From Roseiarcus sp963726105 (lineage in GTDB: Bacteria > Pseudomonadota > Alphaproteobacteria > Rhizobiales > Beijerinckiaceae), in the NCBI GenBank assembly GCA_963726105.1, contig CAVSBJ010000004.1, positions 1 to 64,000 on the forward strand: 64,000 nt of DNA, written 5' to 3'. Positions within the stretch are counted from its first letter, which is position 1; each line of letters begins with the position of its first letter. Under the pieces are notes generated by a model. It searched no databases and was not told where the DNA came from. It was given only the letters and a program-made list of their open reading frames with translations. Below, piece by piece: positions 56,830 through 64,000 of this stretch. Made by a program: the position numbers and the translations under genes.

Positions 56830-59800
56830 TCAGCCAGCCGTCGAAGGTGCGACGCTGTCCGGTCGAGAAGGCGGGGCGGCCTGCGGCGCGGGCTTGCGCT
56901 TTCGGCGCTCCTCGAGCGACTGCATGATCACATAGAACGAGGGAACGAACACCACCACCAGACAGGTCGAGGCGATCATGCCGCCGAACACTGCAATGCC
57001 GATCGAACGCCGCGCCGCCGCGCCCGCGCCCGTCGCCAGGACCAGCGGCAACACGCCGAGAATGAAGGCGAACGACGTCATGACGATCGGTCGGAACCGC
57101 AGCCGCGCCGCTTCCACTGCGGCGTCGAGGATCGGCTTGCCAGCAGCGCGCTGCTGGCGGGCATATTCAACGATCAGAATGCCGTTCTTGCTGCCGAGCG
57201 CAATGAGCAGGATGATGCCGATCTGCGTGTAAAGATTATTATCCGCGCCTTCGATATTGAGGCCGGCGACGGTTCCCAAGAGAGCCAGCGGGACGGCGAG
57301 GATCACCGCGAAAGGCAGGATCCAGCTTTCGTATTGGCCGGCCAGCACCAGATAGACGAGCAGGATCGCAAAGCCGAAGATGTAATAGGTCGAGTCGCCG
57401 ACCGTCTTCTCCTGATAGGACATCGCTGTCCAGTCGAAGCCCGTTCCAACCGGGAGCGCCTGAGCGCCGACCTGGTCCATGAGATCGAGCGCCTGGCCTG
57501 AACTGAAGCCCGGCGCCGGCGAGCCGACGACGGTCGCGGTCGGGTAGAGGTTGTAGAGGCTGATGAGCGGCGGCCCGGTCACCGGGGTAACCTCGATCGC
57601 CGTGCCGATCGGCGTCATCGTTCCGTTGCCGGCCCTGACCTTGAGATTGCGGATGTCATCGACGGTGGCGCGCTTGTCCGCGTCCGCCTGCGTATAGACC
57701 TGGAAGACGTGGCCGAACTTGTTGAACTGCGTCACGTAGTTCGAACCGACATAACCGGCCAGGGCGGAGAACACCTGGCCCACGGTAATGCCGAGCGCCT
57801 CCGCTTTCGTCCGGTCGAGAACGACCGAGTATTGTGGCGCGCCGGCGCGAAACGTCGTCGCCAGCCGCTGGAGACCGGATTGCGCATTGCCGTCGGCAAC
57901 GACCGTGTTGGCGAGGCTTTGGAGAAGATCATAGTCGAAATCGCCGTTGCGGATTTCGACCTGCATCGTGAAGCCGCCCACATTGCCGACGCCCTGGATC
58001 GGCGGCGGCAGCACGGCAAAAGAAAAGGCTTCGGGGATCGACTGCAGGGCGCCGTTGATCTTGCGTTGGATCGATTCCTGATCCTGGCCTTGTTCCTTGA
58101 GCCGTGCGTCCCAATCCTTCATCACGATGAAGGCGACGCCGGCGTTGGCGAGGCTGGCGCGATTGTCGAGGATCGAGATTCCGCTGACGGTCACGACATG
58201 CTCGACGCCGGGAATCGGCTGGGTGATTTTCTGGATCTTGTCCAGGACCGCGTCCGTGCGTTCCTTCGAGGCTCCATCCGGCAGTTGTGTGACGACGATC
58301 ATATAACCTTGATCCTCGGTCGGCAGGAATCCGGTCGGCACGCGGGTCAGCGACCACATTGCGAAAGCGACGAGAGCCAGCGCCACGCCGACCATCATGA
58401 GGGCATGGTTTGTCATGCCGCTCATCAGCCGAACGTAACCGTGCTCCGCGGCGTCATAGACCCTGTTGAAGCCTCGGAAGAAAATGTTGCGTTGATTGGG
58501 CGGCTTGGGCGGCCGCAACCACAAAGCCGATTGCGTCGGCTTGAGCGTCATCGCGTTGATCGCGCTGATCAGCGCGGTCGCCGCGATGACGAGGGCGAAC
58601 TGACGATAGAGCTGCCCCGTCAGACCCGGCAAGAAGGCCGCGGGAAGGAAGACCGATAGAAGCACGAGCGTGATGCCGATGACCGGCCCGGTCAGCTCCT
58701 CCATGGCTTTTATCGCCGCCTCGCGTCCGGGCATGCCCTCCTCGACATGGCGCGAGACGCCCTCGACGATCACGATGGCGTCGTCGACGACGATGCCGAT
58801 CACCAGCACGATGGCGAATAAGGTCGGCAGGTTGATCGAGAAGCCAAGCGCCGCCATCGCCGCGAAGGCGCCGATGATCGTCACTGGTACGGTCGTGGCG
58901 GGCACCAGCATCGCCCGCCAGTCTTGCAGGAACACGAGGATGACGATGAGCACTAGGATGCCCGCTTCGATCAGCGTGCGGTAAACCTCAGAGATCGCGG
59001 CTTTGACAAATTTCGTCGTGTCGTAGGGGACGACATATTCGAGCCCATTGGGGAAGCTCTTCTTGAGCTCCTCCATCTTGTCGTAGACCTCTTTGGAGAC
59101 TGCGACCGCGTTCGCCTCGGGCAAGAGCGAAATGGCGATGCCAGCTGCCGGCTTGCCGTCGAGATCGAATGCTTCGCTGTAAGTTTGGGCGCCGAGGTCG
59201 ACATGCCCGACGTCGCGGATCCGCGTGATCCGACCTCCGGCTCCGGGCTCGACCTTGACAACAATGTTTTCGTAGTCGGGCGCGTCGTTGAGTCGGCCGT
59301 TGAGATTTAAAGTGTATTGGAAGTTCTGCCCTTTCACCGCCGGCGGCGCGCCGATCTGGCCGGCGGCAACCTCCTGGCTCTGCTGCTGGATGACGGAGAT
59401 GACGTCTTGCGGCGTCAGCCCACGCGCCTGCATGAGATTCGGGTCAAGCCAGACGCGCATCGCGTACTGGCCGGCGCCAAGCACCGATACGTCGCCCACT
59501 CCGTTGAGGCGCTCGAGTTCGTTCACCACATTGATGACCGCGTAGTTCGAAAGGAACAGGCTGTCGAAGCGGCTGTCGGGCGACACAAGCCCCACGAATT
59601 CGAGGATCGACGTCGATTGCTTTTTCGTCGTCACGCCCTGCAGCTGCACCTCGGCGGGCAGCGAAGAGAGCGCGGCCGAGACCCGGTTCTGTACCAGGAT
59701 CTCGTCCTCGTCGGCGCTGGTGCCGATGGCGAAAGTGACGGTGAGATTGTAGGTGCCGTCGCTCGCGCTCGTGGACTGCATGTAGAGCATGTTCTCAACG

Positions 59801-60015
59801 CCGTTGACGTTCTGCTCGATCGGCAGAGCCACAGTGTTGACAAGCGTTGAGGCGCTCGCGCCCGGATAGCGCGTCGTCACCTGCACGGTCGGAGGGACGA
59901 CGTTCGGATATTGCGAGGTTGGCAGGTTGACGAGCGAGACGAGGCCGATGACGACGAAGAACAGCGCCAGAACGTTGGCGAGGACCGGCCGGTCGATGAA
60001 GAAGCGGGAGATCAT
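56830..60015 (-). CDS. RND multidrug efflux permease, HAE1 family (1061 aa)
   Basis: AcrB/MexB-like trimeric proton-driven exporter with twelve TM helices and two large periplasmic loops. MISRFFIDRPVLANVLALFF is the standard beginning. The proton-relay Asp pair is in AIVLVIGIVVDDAIVIVEGV of TM4 and the Lys is in LLIALGSKNGILIVEYARQQ of TM10. The docking and porter regions (LPTSQYPNVVPPTVQVTTRY; EILVQNRVSAALSSLPAEVQ) are intact. ATG at 60015 follows the adaptor stop by 19 bases, so both are one operon. No outer-membrane TolC-like gene or local repressor lies beside them. Confidence 0.96.
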   Translation of the reverse strand: MISRFFIDRPVLANVLALFFVVIGLVSLVNLPTSQYPNVVPPTVQVTTRYPGASASTLVNTVALPIEQNVNGVENMLYMQSTSASDGTYNLTVTFAIGTSADEDEILVQNRVSAALSSLPAEVQLQGVTTKKQSTSILEFVGLVSPDSRFDSLFLSNYAVINVVNELERLNGVGDVSVLGAGQYAMRVWLDPNLMQARGLTPQDVISVIQQQSQEVAAGQIGAPPAVKGQNFQYTLNLNGRLNDAPDYENIVVKVEPGAGGRITRIRDVGHVDLGAQTYSEAFDLDGKPAAGIAISLLPEANAVAVSKEVYDKMEELKKSFPNGLEYVVPYDTTKFVKAAISEVYRTLIEAGILVLIVILVFLQDWRAMLVPATTVPVTIIGAFAAMAALGFSINLPTLFAIVLVIGIVVDDAIVIVEGVSRHVEEGMPGREAAIKAMEELTGPVIGITLVLLSVFLPAAFLPGLTGQLYRQFALVIAATALISAINAMTLKPTQSALWLRPPKPPNQRNIFFRGFNRVYDAAEHGYVRLMSGMTNHALMMVGVALALVAFAMWSLTRVPTGFLPTEDQGYMIVVTQLPDGASKERTDAVLDKIQKITQPIPGVEHVVTVSGISILDNRASLANAGVAFIVMKDWDARLKEQGQDQESIQRKINGALQSIPEAFSFAVLPPPIQGVGNVGGFTMQVEIRNGDFDYDLLQSLANTVVADGNAQSGLQRLATTFRAGAPQYSVVLDRTKAEALGITVGQVFSALAGYVGSNYVTQFNKFGHVFQVYTQADADKRATVDDIRNLKVRAGNGTMTPIGTAIEVTPVTGPPLISLYNLYPTATVVGSPAPGFSSGQALDLMDQVGAQALPVGTGFDWTAMSYQEKTVGDSTYYIFGFAILLVYLVLAGQYESWILPFAVILAVPLALLGTVAGLNIEGADNNLYTQIGIILLIALGSKNGILIVEYARQQRAAGKPILDAAVEAARLRFRPIVMTSFAFILGVLPLVLATGAGAAARRSIGIAVFGGMIASTCLVVVFVPSFYVIMQSLEERRKRKPAPQAAPPSRPDSVAPSTAG

Positions 60016-60034
60016 GGGCGTTTTTCCCGCGCCG

Positions 60035-61309
60035 TCACTTCGCCGGGCCCGTCGCAGCGGGTTTCGCAAGCTCCGGCGCGGCCGGCTTCGGCGGCTCGGA
60101 TGTCGCGGCCCGGGCGCTGTCCTGATCGGCGGCGGCCTCGTCGAGCTTCGTATGCTGTGGCGTGACCTTGGCCCCGGGGAGCGCCCGCTGGACGCCTTCC
60201 GTCACCACCCAGTCGCCGGGAGCGATTCCGGACTCGATGATCCGGTAGGCGCCCTCCCGCTCACCCGTCTTAACGATTTTGCGTTGGACGACATTGTCCT
60301 GCCCGACCACCAGCAGATAGCGGCCTTCCTGGCTTGTGCCTAGCGCCACATCGGGCACGAGAATCGCCTTGTCCAGTTTCTCGACCGGCGTCCGGACACG
60401 GACGAACAGACCGGGCAGCAGCCCACGGGCCTTGTTGTCGAAAATCGCGCGGACTTCGAGCGTGCCGGTCGATTGGTCGACCTGAGGCGCCGCATAGTCC
60501 ATGCGGCCCAGGTGCGGAAAGCCTTCTTCACCCTGCAGCCCGATCTCGACCGGGATTTTGGAGAGATCCGTCGTCCGGAATTCGATACCGGCTTTCGCGT
60601 TGTTCACTTTGATCCGAAGAATCTGCGGCTCGCTGATCGTGAAATAGACGTAGAGCGGATCGAGCTGAATGATCGTCGCGAGCTTGGTCGGCGAGCCGAC
60701 GCCGACAAGGGCCCCCCGGTCGACAAGGTGCCTGGTAACGACTCCGTCAAAAGGCGCGGTCACCGTCGTATAGTTCAAGTTGATTTGCGCGGTCTCGATG
60801 GCGGCTTTGGCGTTCAGCACTTGAGCGGCGGCCTCATCAGCTTTGGATTTCCATTCCTGCACCGTGGCCTGGCTGGCGAAATCCTGCTTACCCAGCGTCG
60901 CCTGTCGCTGGTATTCAGCCTGGTTGTACGCAAGCGTCGCCTGATTGGATGCAAGCGTCGCATTCGCCTGGTCGAGTTGAGCCTGGTACTGATCGCGCTC
61001 GATGCCAAACAGCTTGTCGCCCGCCTTGGCCGCGGCGCCGTCGGTGTAGTCGATGTCAGTGAGGAAGCCCTGCACGCGAGCGACGAGATCGACCGAATTG
61101 AAGGGCGCCGTGTTGCCGGTCAGGTTGAGATAGAGGGTCACCGGCTTCTGCAACGGCTGCGCGACCGCGACCTTTGGCGGCGGCGGCGGCGCGTAGGCGT
61201 TCTGGGAGCCGTTGCAGCCCGCGAGCGCCGCCGTGGCGGCGACGACGCAAGCGGCGCGAAAAACGCGCCCGCCTACGCTCGTCGAGGAACAAAGTTTATG
61301 CGTCAACAT
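60035..61309 (-). CDS. RND efflux periplasmic adaptor (MFP) lipoprotein (424 aa)
   Basis: The lipoprotein signal ends ATAALAGCNGSQ, anchoring it to the inner membrane. The membrane-fusion-protein layout follows: lipoyl half-motif (LDQANATLASNQATLAYNQA in the hairpin coiled coil), second lipoyl half (NLNYTTVTAPFDGVVTRHLV), beta-barrel (PVEIGLQGEEGFPHLGRMDY then STGTLEVRAIFDN) and a C-terminal membrane-proximal domain (EGAYRIIESGIAPGDWVVTE). The Ala/Pro/Lys-rich tail is probably disordered. It links the RND permease downstream to an outer-membrane channel encoded elsewhere. ATG 61309 is chosen because the signal begins there. Confidence 0.94.
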   Translation of the reverse strand: MLTHKLCSSTSVGGRVFRAACVVAATAALAGCNGSQNAYAPPPPPKVAVAQPLQKPVTLYLNLTGNTAPFNSVDLVARVQGFLTDIDYTDGAAAKAGDKLFGIERDQYQAQLDQANATLASNQATLAYNQAEYQRQATLGKQDFASQATVQEWKSKADEAAAQVLNAKAAIETAQINLNYTTVTAPFDGVVTRHLVDRGALVGVGSPTKLATIIQLDPLYVYFTISEPQILRIKVNNAKAGIEFRTTDLSKIPVEIGLQGEEGFPHLGRMDYAAPQVDQSTGTLEVRAIFDNKARGLLPGLFVRVRTPVEKLDKAILVPDVALGTSQEGRYLLVVGQDNVVQRKIVKTGEREGAYRIIESGIAPGDWVVTEGVQRALPGAKVTPQHTKLDEAAADQDSARAATSEPPKPAAPELAKPAATGPAK

Positions 61310-61455
61310 GCGGGCGCCGATCTCGGAAGCAACAAAACAAGAGCCGCGGGCGGAACCCGGCGGAACGGCGCCCCCTAGCCGCGCCAACGCCGGCCTATGA
61401 TGCCTGACCGGCGACTGAGCGCAAGAGGCTCGCATGACGGAGCGCGCCCTGGCCC

Positions 61456-62259
61456 CTACCGCGCAGTGCGTTCAAGCGCGCGATAGCGCCTCACCGCGAG
61501 AGGGATCGAGATGAGATAGGCCAAGGTGACAGCGACGAGCGCCTGCATGGGAAAGTTGAACAGGATCAGGAGCGCCGCGGCGACGCCGACCAGCACCACC
61601 GAGACATATTCGCGTGGCACGCGACCGATCGTCTTGCCGGAGAAGTGCGGCACTCGGCTCGCCATCAAGAGAGCCACCGCCAGCACGTACAGACTCTCGA
61701 CCACGGCGAGTTGCGGGGTCGGCTGGCCGAGATCGAACGCATAGTGAAGGTAGATCGGCAGGAGGCCGACAATGGCGCCCGCGGGCGCCGGCATTCCAGC
61801 GAAGAAGTTTTTTCGCCATCCTGGCTGATCCTCGTCGATCATGACGTTGAAGCGCGCGAGACGCAGAGCACAAGCCATAGCGAACAGGAGCGCCGCGACC
61901 CAGCCGAAGTTTTTGGCCGCGTGCAGGTTGGCGACGTAGAGCACCAGCGCCGGCGCGACTCCGAAGTCAACGAAGTCGGCAAGCGAATCGAGCTCGGCGC
62001 CGAAGCGCGAGGTTCCCTTCAGAGCGCGCGCGATTCGTCCGTCGAGGCCATCGAGAACGGCGGCGGCCGCGACCGCGCTCACCGCCCAGTCGATAGACCC
62101 CTCCATCGCGAAACGGATCGCGGTCAAGCCAAGGCCAAGCGCGAACAGCGTGATGAGGTTGGGGATCAGAAGCCTGAGCGGCACCGCCCGGAGACCGCGC
62201 CGCCGCGACGCCGCCGCGTCTGAGGTCGGCGCCCTAGGCGTCGGTCCGGCCTCGTTCAC
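61456..62259 (-). CDS. pssA: CDP-diacylglycerol-serine O-phosphatidyltransferase
   Basis: Makes phosphatidylserine at the inner membrane, the step before Psd. The CDP-alcohol phosphotransferase motif is AVLDGLDGRIARALKGTSRF then GAELDSLADFVDFG, with the conserved metal-binding D-x-x-D-G-x-x-A-R...G-x-x-x-D-x-x-x-D. Several TM helices follow (LLFAMACALRLARFNVMIDE; VSVVLVGVAAALLILFNFPM). The bacterial type II (Bacillus-like) enzyme is meant. GTG at 62259 lies three bases after the psd stop, so the pair forms an operon. Length 267 aa is normal. Confidence 0.95.
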   Translation of the reverse strand: MNEAGPTPRAPTSDAAASRRRGLRAVPLRLLIPNLITLFALGLGLTAIRFAMEGSIDWAVSAVAAAAVLDGLDGRIARALKGTSRFGAELDSLADFVDFGVAPALVLYVANLHAAKNFGWVAALLFAMACALRLARFNVMIDEDQPGWRKNFFAGMPAPAGAIVGLLPIYLHYAFDLGQPTPQLAVVESLYVLAVALLMASRVPHFSGKTIGRVPREYVSVVLVGVAAALLILFNFPMQALVAVTLAYLISIPLAVRRYRALERTAR

Positions 62260-62262
62260 GCG

Positions 62263-62961
62263 TCAGCTCCGCTGAAAGGGCGGTGGCTCGATCTCCGCCG
62301 CGACCTGCGCGATCACCGTCTCGCCGGCGATGGCGCGCGAATTGACGCCGACCACGATGTGCGCGCCGGCTGGCAGGTAAACGTCGACGCGCGAGCCGAA
62401 ACGGATCAGGCCGACGCGCTCGCCCGCCCCGACAAGCGCGCCCTCGTGCGTGAAGCAGACGATCCGCCGGGCGACGAGGCCCGCGATCTGCACCATCCCA
62501 AACCGTCCAGACGGCGCGTCGATGACGATGCTGTTGCGTTCGTTGTCCTCGCTCGCCTTGTCGAGGTCGGCGCTGAGAAAGAGGCCGGGGTGATAGACGA
62601 TCTGAGCGACCCGGCCTTGAACTGGGGCGCGGTTCACGTGGCAATCGAAGACCGACATGAAGATCGACACCCGCTGCAAGGGCGCCATGCCGAGGCCGAG
62701 TTCGGGCGGAGGCGCGGCAAAGCCGGCGAAGCTGACCACGCCGTCAGCAGGCGCAATGACGAGGTCGCTCCGGACCGGCGTGACGCGGGCGGGATCGCGA
62801 AAGAAATAAGCGCACCAAAGCGTGGCGATGAGGCCGAGCCAGCCGAGCGGCGCCGATAGCCACCACAGGAAGAGCGTCGCAACGGCGAAGCCGAACACGA
62901 ACTTATAGCCTTCAGGATGGATCGGCGCGAGCTGGCTACGCAGCGATTTTACGATGCTCAT
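62263..62961 (-). CDS. psd: Phosphatidylserine decarboxylase, short type (232 aa)
   Basis: Converts phosphatidylserine to phosphatidylethanolamine. Landmarks are YFFRDPARVTPVRSDLVIAP with ADGVVSF, ERVSIFMSVFDCHVNRAP-like VSIFMSVFDCHVNRAPVQGR, and NSIVIDAPSGRFGMVQIAGL. The self-cleavage site LIRFGSRVDVYLPAG (Gly-Ser) yields the pyruvoyl group. Two TM segments near the N-terminus (FVFGFAVATLFLWWLSAPLG) anchor it. Complete; directly followed by pssA. Confidence 0.95.
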   Translation of the reverse strand: MSIVKSLRSQLAPIHPEGYKFVFGFAVATLFLWWLSAPLGWLGLIATLWCAYFFRDPARVTPVRSDLVIAPADGVVSFAGFAAPPPELGLGMAPLQRVSIFMSVFDCHVNRAPVQGRVAQIVYHPGLFLSADLDKASEDNERNSIVIDAPSGRFGMVQIAGLVARRIVCFTHEGALVGAGERVGLIRFGSRVDVYLPAGAHIVVGVNSRAIAGETVIAQVAAEIEPPPFQRS

Positions 62962-63016
62962 TGATCAAGGCTCGATGACAATCCGGGCGCACTGATGGCG
63001 CCAATCGACTGCGATG

Positions 63017-64000
63017 TCACGGCGTTGGCAGAGGGGCAAAATCGTCGGCGGCGCCGAGATCGTCCTCGCGGCCCGCTTGCCGCAACAATTCCTGCGCCGC
63101 GTCGACCTGCCTCTGGCGGCTCCACAGCGCAGAATAGATCCCGCCCCGCGCCAGAAGCTCCTGATGAGAGCCGCGCTCTGCGATAACCCCCTTGTCGAGC
63201 ACCAGAATCTCGTCAGCGTTGACCACAGTCGACAGCCGATGGGCGATCACAATCGTCGTGCGTCCGCGGGAGACGCGCTCGAGCGCCGACTGAATCTCGC
63301 GCTCAGTGAAACTGTCGAGCGCCGACGTCGCTTCGTCGAGCACCAGAATCGGCGGAGCCTTGAGCATCGTCCGCGCAATCGCCACTCGCTGTTTCTCACC
63401 GCCCGAGAGCTTGAGGCCCCGCTCGCCGACCGGCGACTCGTAGCCTTGCGGAAGCGAGCGGATAAACAGATCGATCTGCGCATTCTCCGCAGCGGCCGTC
63501 ACCTCGGGCTCGCTCGCGCCGTCGCGCCCGTAGCGGATGTTATAGAGGATCGTATCGTTGAAGAGCACCGTGTCTTGCGGCACCATGCCGATCGCCGCGC
63601 GCAGCGAGCTCTGGGTGACGGCGCGGATATTCTGTCCGTCAATCAAGATGCGCCCTGCGGTCGGCTCATAGAACCGGAACAGAAGCCTCGATATCGTCGA
63701 CTTGCCGGCCCCTGACGGGCCAACGATGGCGATCGTGTGCCCCGCCGGCGCTTCGAACGAGACGCCGCGCAAAATGGGTCTGCCGGGATCATAAGTGAAG
63801 TCGACATTCTCGAACCGGACCGTGCCGGCGTTCACCTTCAAAGGTTGAGCGCCGGGAATGTCCTCGATTTCGGGATTCTGCGCCAGAATGGCGAACATAG
63901 CCTCCACGTCGATAATCGCCTGTCTGATGTCCCGGTAGACCATCCCCATGAAATTGAGCGGCTGGTAGAGTTGCAGCATGATCAGATTGACAAGCACAAA
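63017..64000 (-). CDS. ABC exporter of the Atm1/heavy-metal type, C-terminal part (runs off the window)
   Basis: The end of the membrane domain (LIMLQLYQPLNFMGMVYRDI then RQAIIDVEAMFAIL) is followed by a complete nucleotide-binding domain: Walker A IAIVGPSGAGKSTISRLLFR, Q-loop MVPQDTVLFND, signature LKLSGGEKQRVAIARTML, Walker B ILVLDEATSALDSFTE and H-loop TIVIAHRLST. PLNFMG and RDIRQA are typical of Atm1/HMT1-like exporters for glutathione-linked iron-sulfur or metal compounds. The stop is at 63017 and at least 327 codons are inside; the N-terminal helices lie beyond 64000. Confidence 0.93.
   Translation of the reverse strand, partial: FVLVNLIMLQLYQPLNFMGMVYRDIRQAIIDVEAMFAILAQNPEIEDIPGAQPLKVNAGTVRFENVDFTYDPGRPILRGVSFEAPAGHTIAIVGPSGAGKSTISRLLFRFYEPTAGRILIDGQNIRAVTQSSLRAAIGMVPQDTVLFNDTILYNIRYGRDGASEPEVTAAAENAQIDLFIRSLPQGYESPVGERGLKLSGGEKQRVAIARTMLKAPPILVLDEATSALDSFTEREIQSALERVSRGRTTIVIAHRLSTVVNADEILVLDKGVIAERGSHQELLARGGIYSALWSRQRQVDAAQELLRQAGREDDLGAADDFAPLPTP

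Overview
The window looks like high-GC alphaproteobacterial chromosome, most probably order Hyphomicrobiales (a Methylocystaceae/Beijerinckiaceae/Bradyrhizobium-like lineage). The basis is an infA-maf-yacG cluster, an egtB-egtD pair, adjacent psd-pssA, a sorbosone-dehydrogenase-type PQQ enzyme next to a diheme cytochrome c, VirK/DUF535 and DUF5996 proteins, and GTCATGGCCG-type palindromes of a kind I recall from that order. Genus assignment is inference.

Layout. (1) 1-15.8 kb is an accessory region: the end of a genomic island integrated at a tRNA-Ser(GGA) gene (15780-15869). Its tyrosine integrase (14299-15618) and a small excisionase-like HTH gene (13880-14110) lie against the 3' side of the tRNA. 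Leftward come decayed dotD and dotC genes of a type IVB secretion/conjugation system, a TPR fragment, and a dense graveyard of insertion sequences: IS110 (three copies or parts), IS630 (two fragments), IS256 (one intact, one fragment) and IS66. The best-resolved structure is an IS66 element (3361-7143) with 22-bp terminal repeats and an exact 8-bp target duplication, inserted into the tnpC gene of an older IS66 and itself interrupted by an IS110-type element. The older IS66 appears to carry a YecA/SEC-C passenger gene overlapping the end of tnpC. The island's other end is not visible, so it probably continues past position 1.

(2) 15.9-24.3 kb is backbone: a frameshifted P-type cation ATPase, a metallophosphoesterase, a beta-hydroxyacid-dehydrogenase-family protein, def, rmuC, an L,D-transpeptidase lipoprotein and tRNA-Leu(GAG). 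(3) 24.7-32.5 kb holds small DNA-binding or secreted proteins, VirK-like and DUF5996 proteins, an SDR, an M29 aminopeptidase, and a periplasmic protein gene whose 3' end lies in a 237-bp tandem duplication. (4) 32.5-38.4 kb has the PQQ dehydrogenase and diheme cytochrome c module, a chloroperoxidase-like hydrolase, DUF72, a YbaK-type tRNA deacylase, and a VapBC pair beside a second, decaying antitoxin gene. (5) 38.4-47.7 kb has an acyl-CoA synthetase, an SDR, egtBD (ergothioneine), a haloacid dehalogenase, a polytopic GAF-like sensor protein and a GNAT enzyme. (6) 47.8-54.1 kb has a ChaA-type antiporter, a PanE-like reductase, a tiny membrane protein, an HAD phosphatase coupled to an S9 oligopeptidase, and an exported creatininase-family protein. 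(7) 54.4-64 kb has yacG-maf-infA, an exported hydrolase, an RND efflux pump with its adaptor, pssA-psd, and an Atm1-like ABC exporter running off the end.

Five otherwise intact-looking backbone genes (P-type ATPase, hydrolase, acyl-CoA synthetase, egtD, GAF-like sensor) are each broken by a net +1 nucleotide. That uniform direction makes assembly error at least as likely as true decay. I see no rRNA, no CRISPR array, and no convincing new defence system. The most unusual structures are the nested IS66, the IS66-linked YecA passenger, and two interleaved perfect inverted repeats at 44386-44454.
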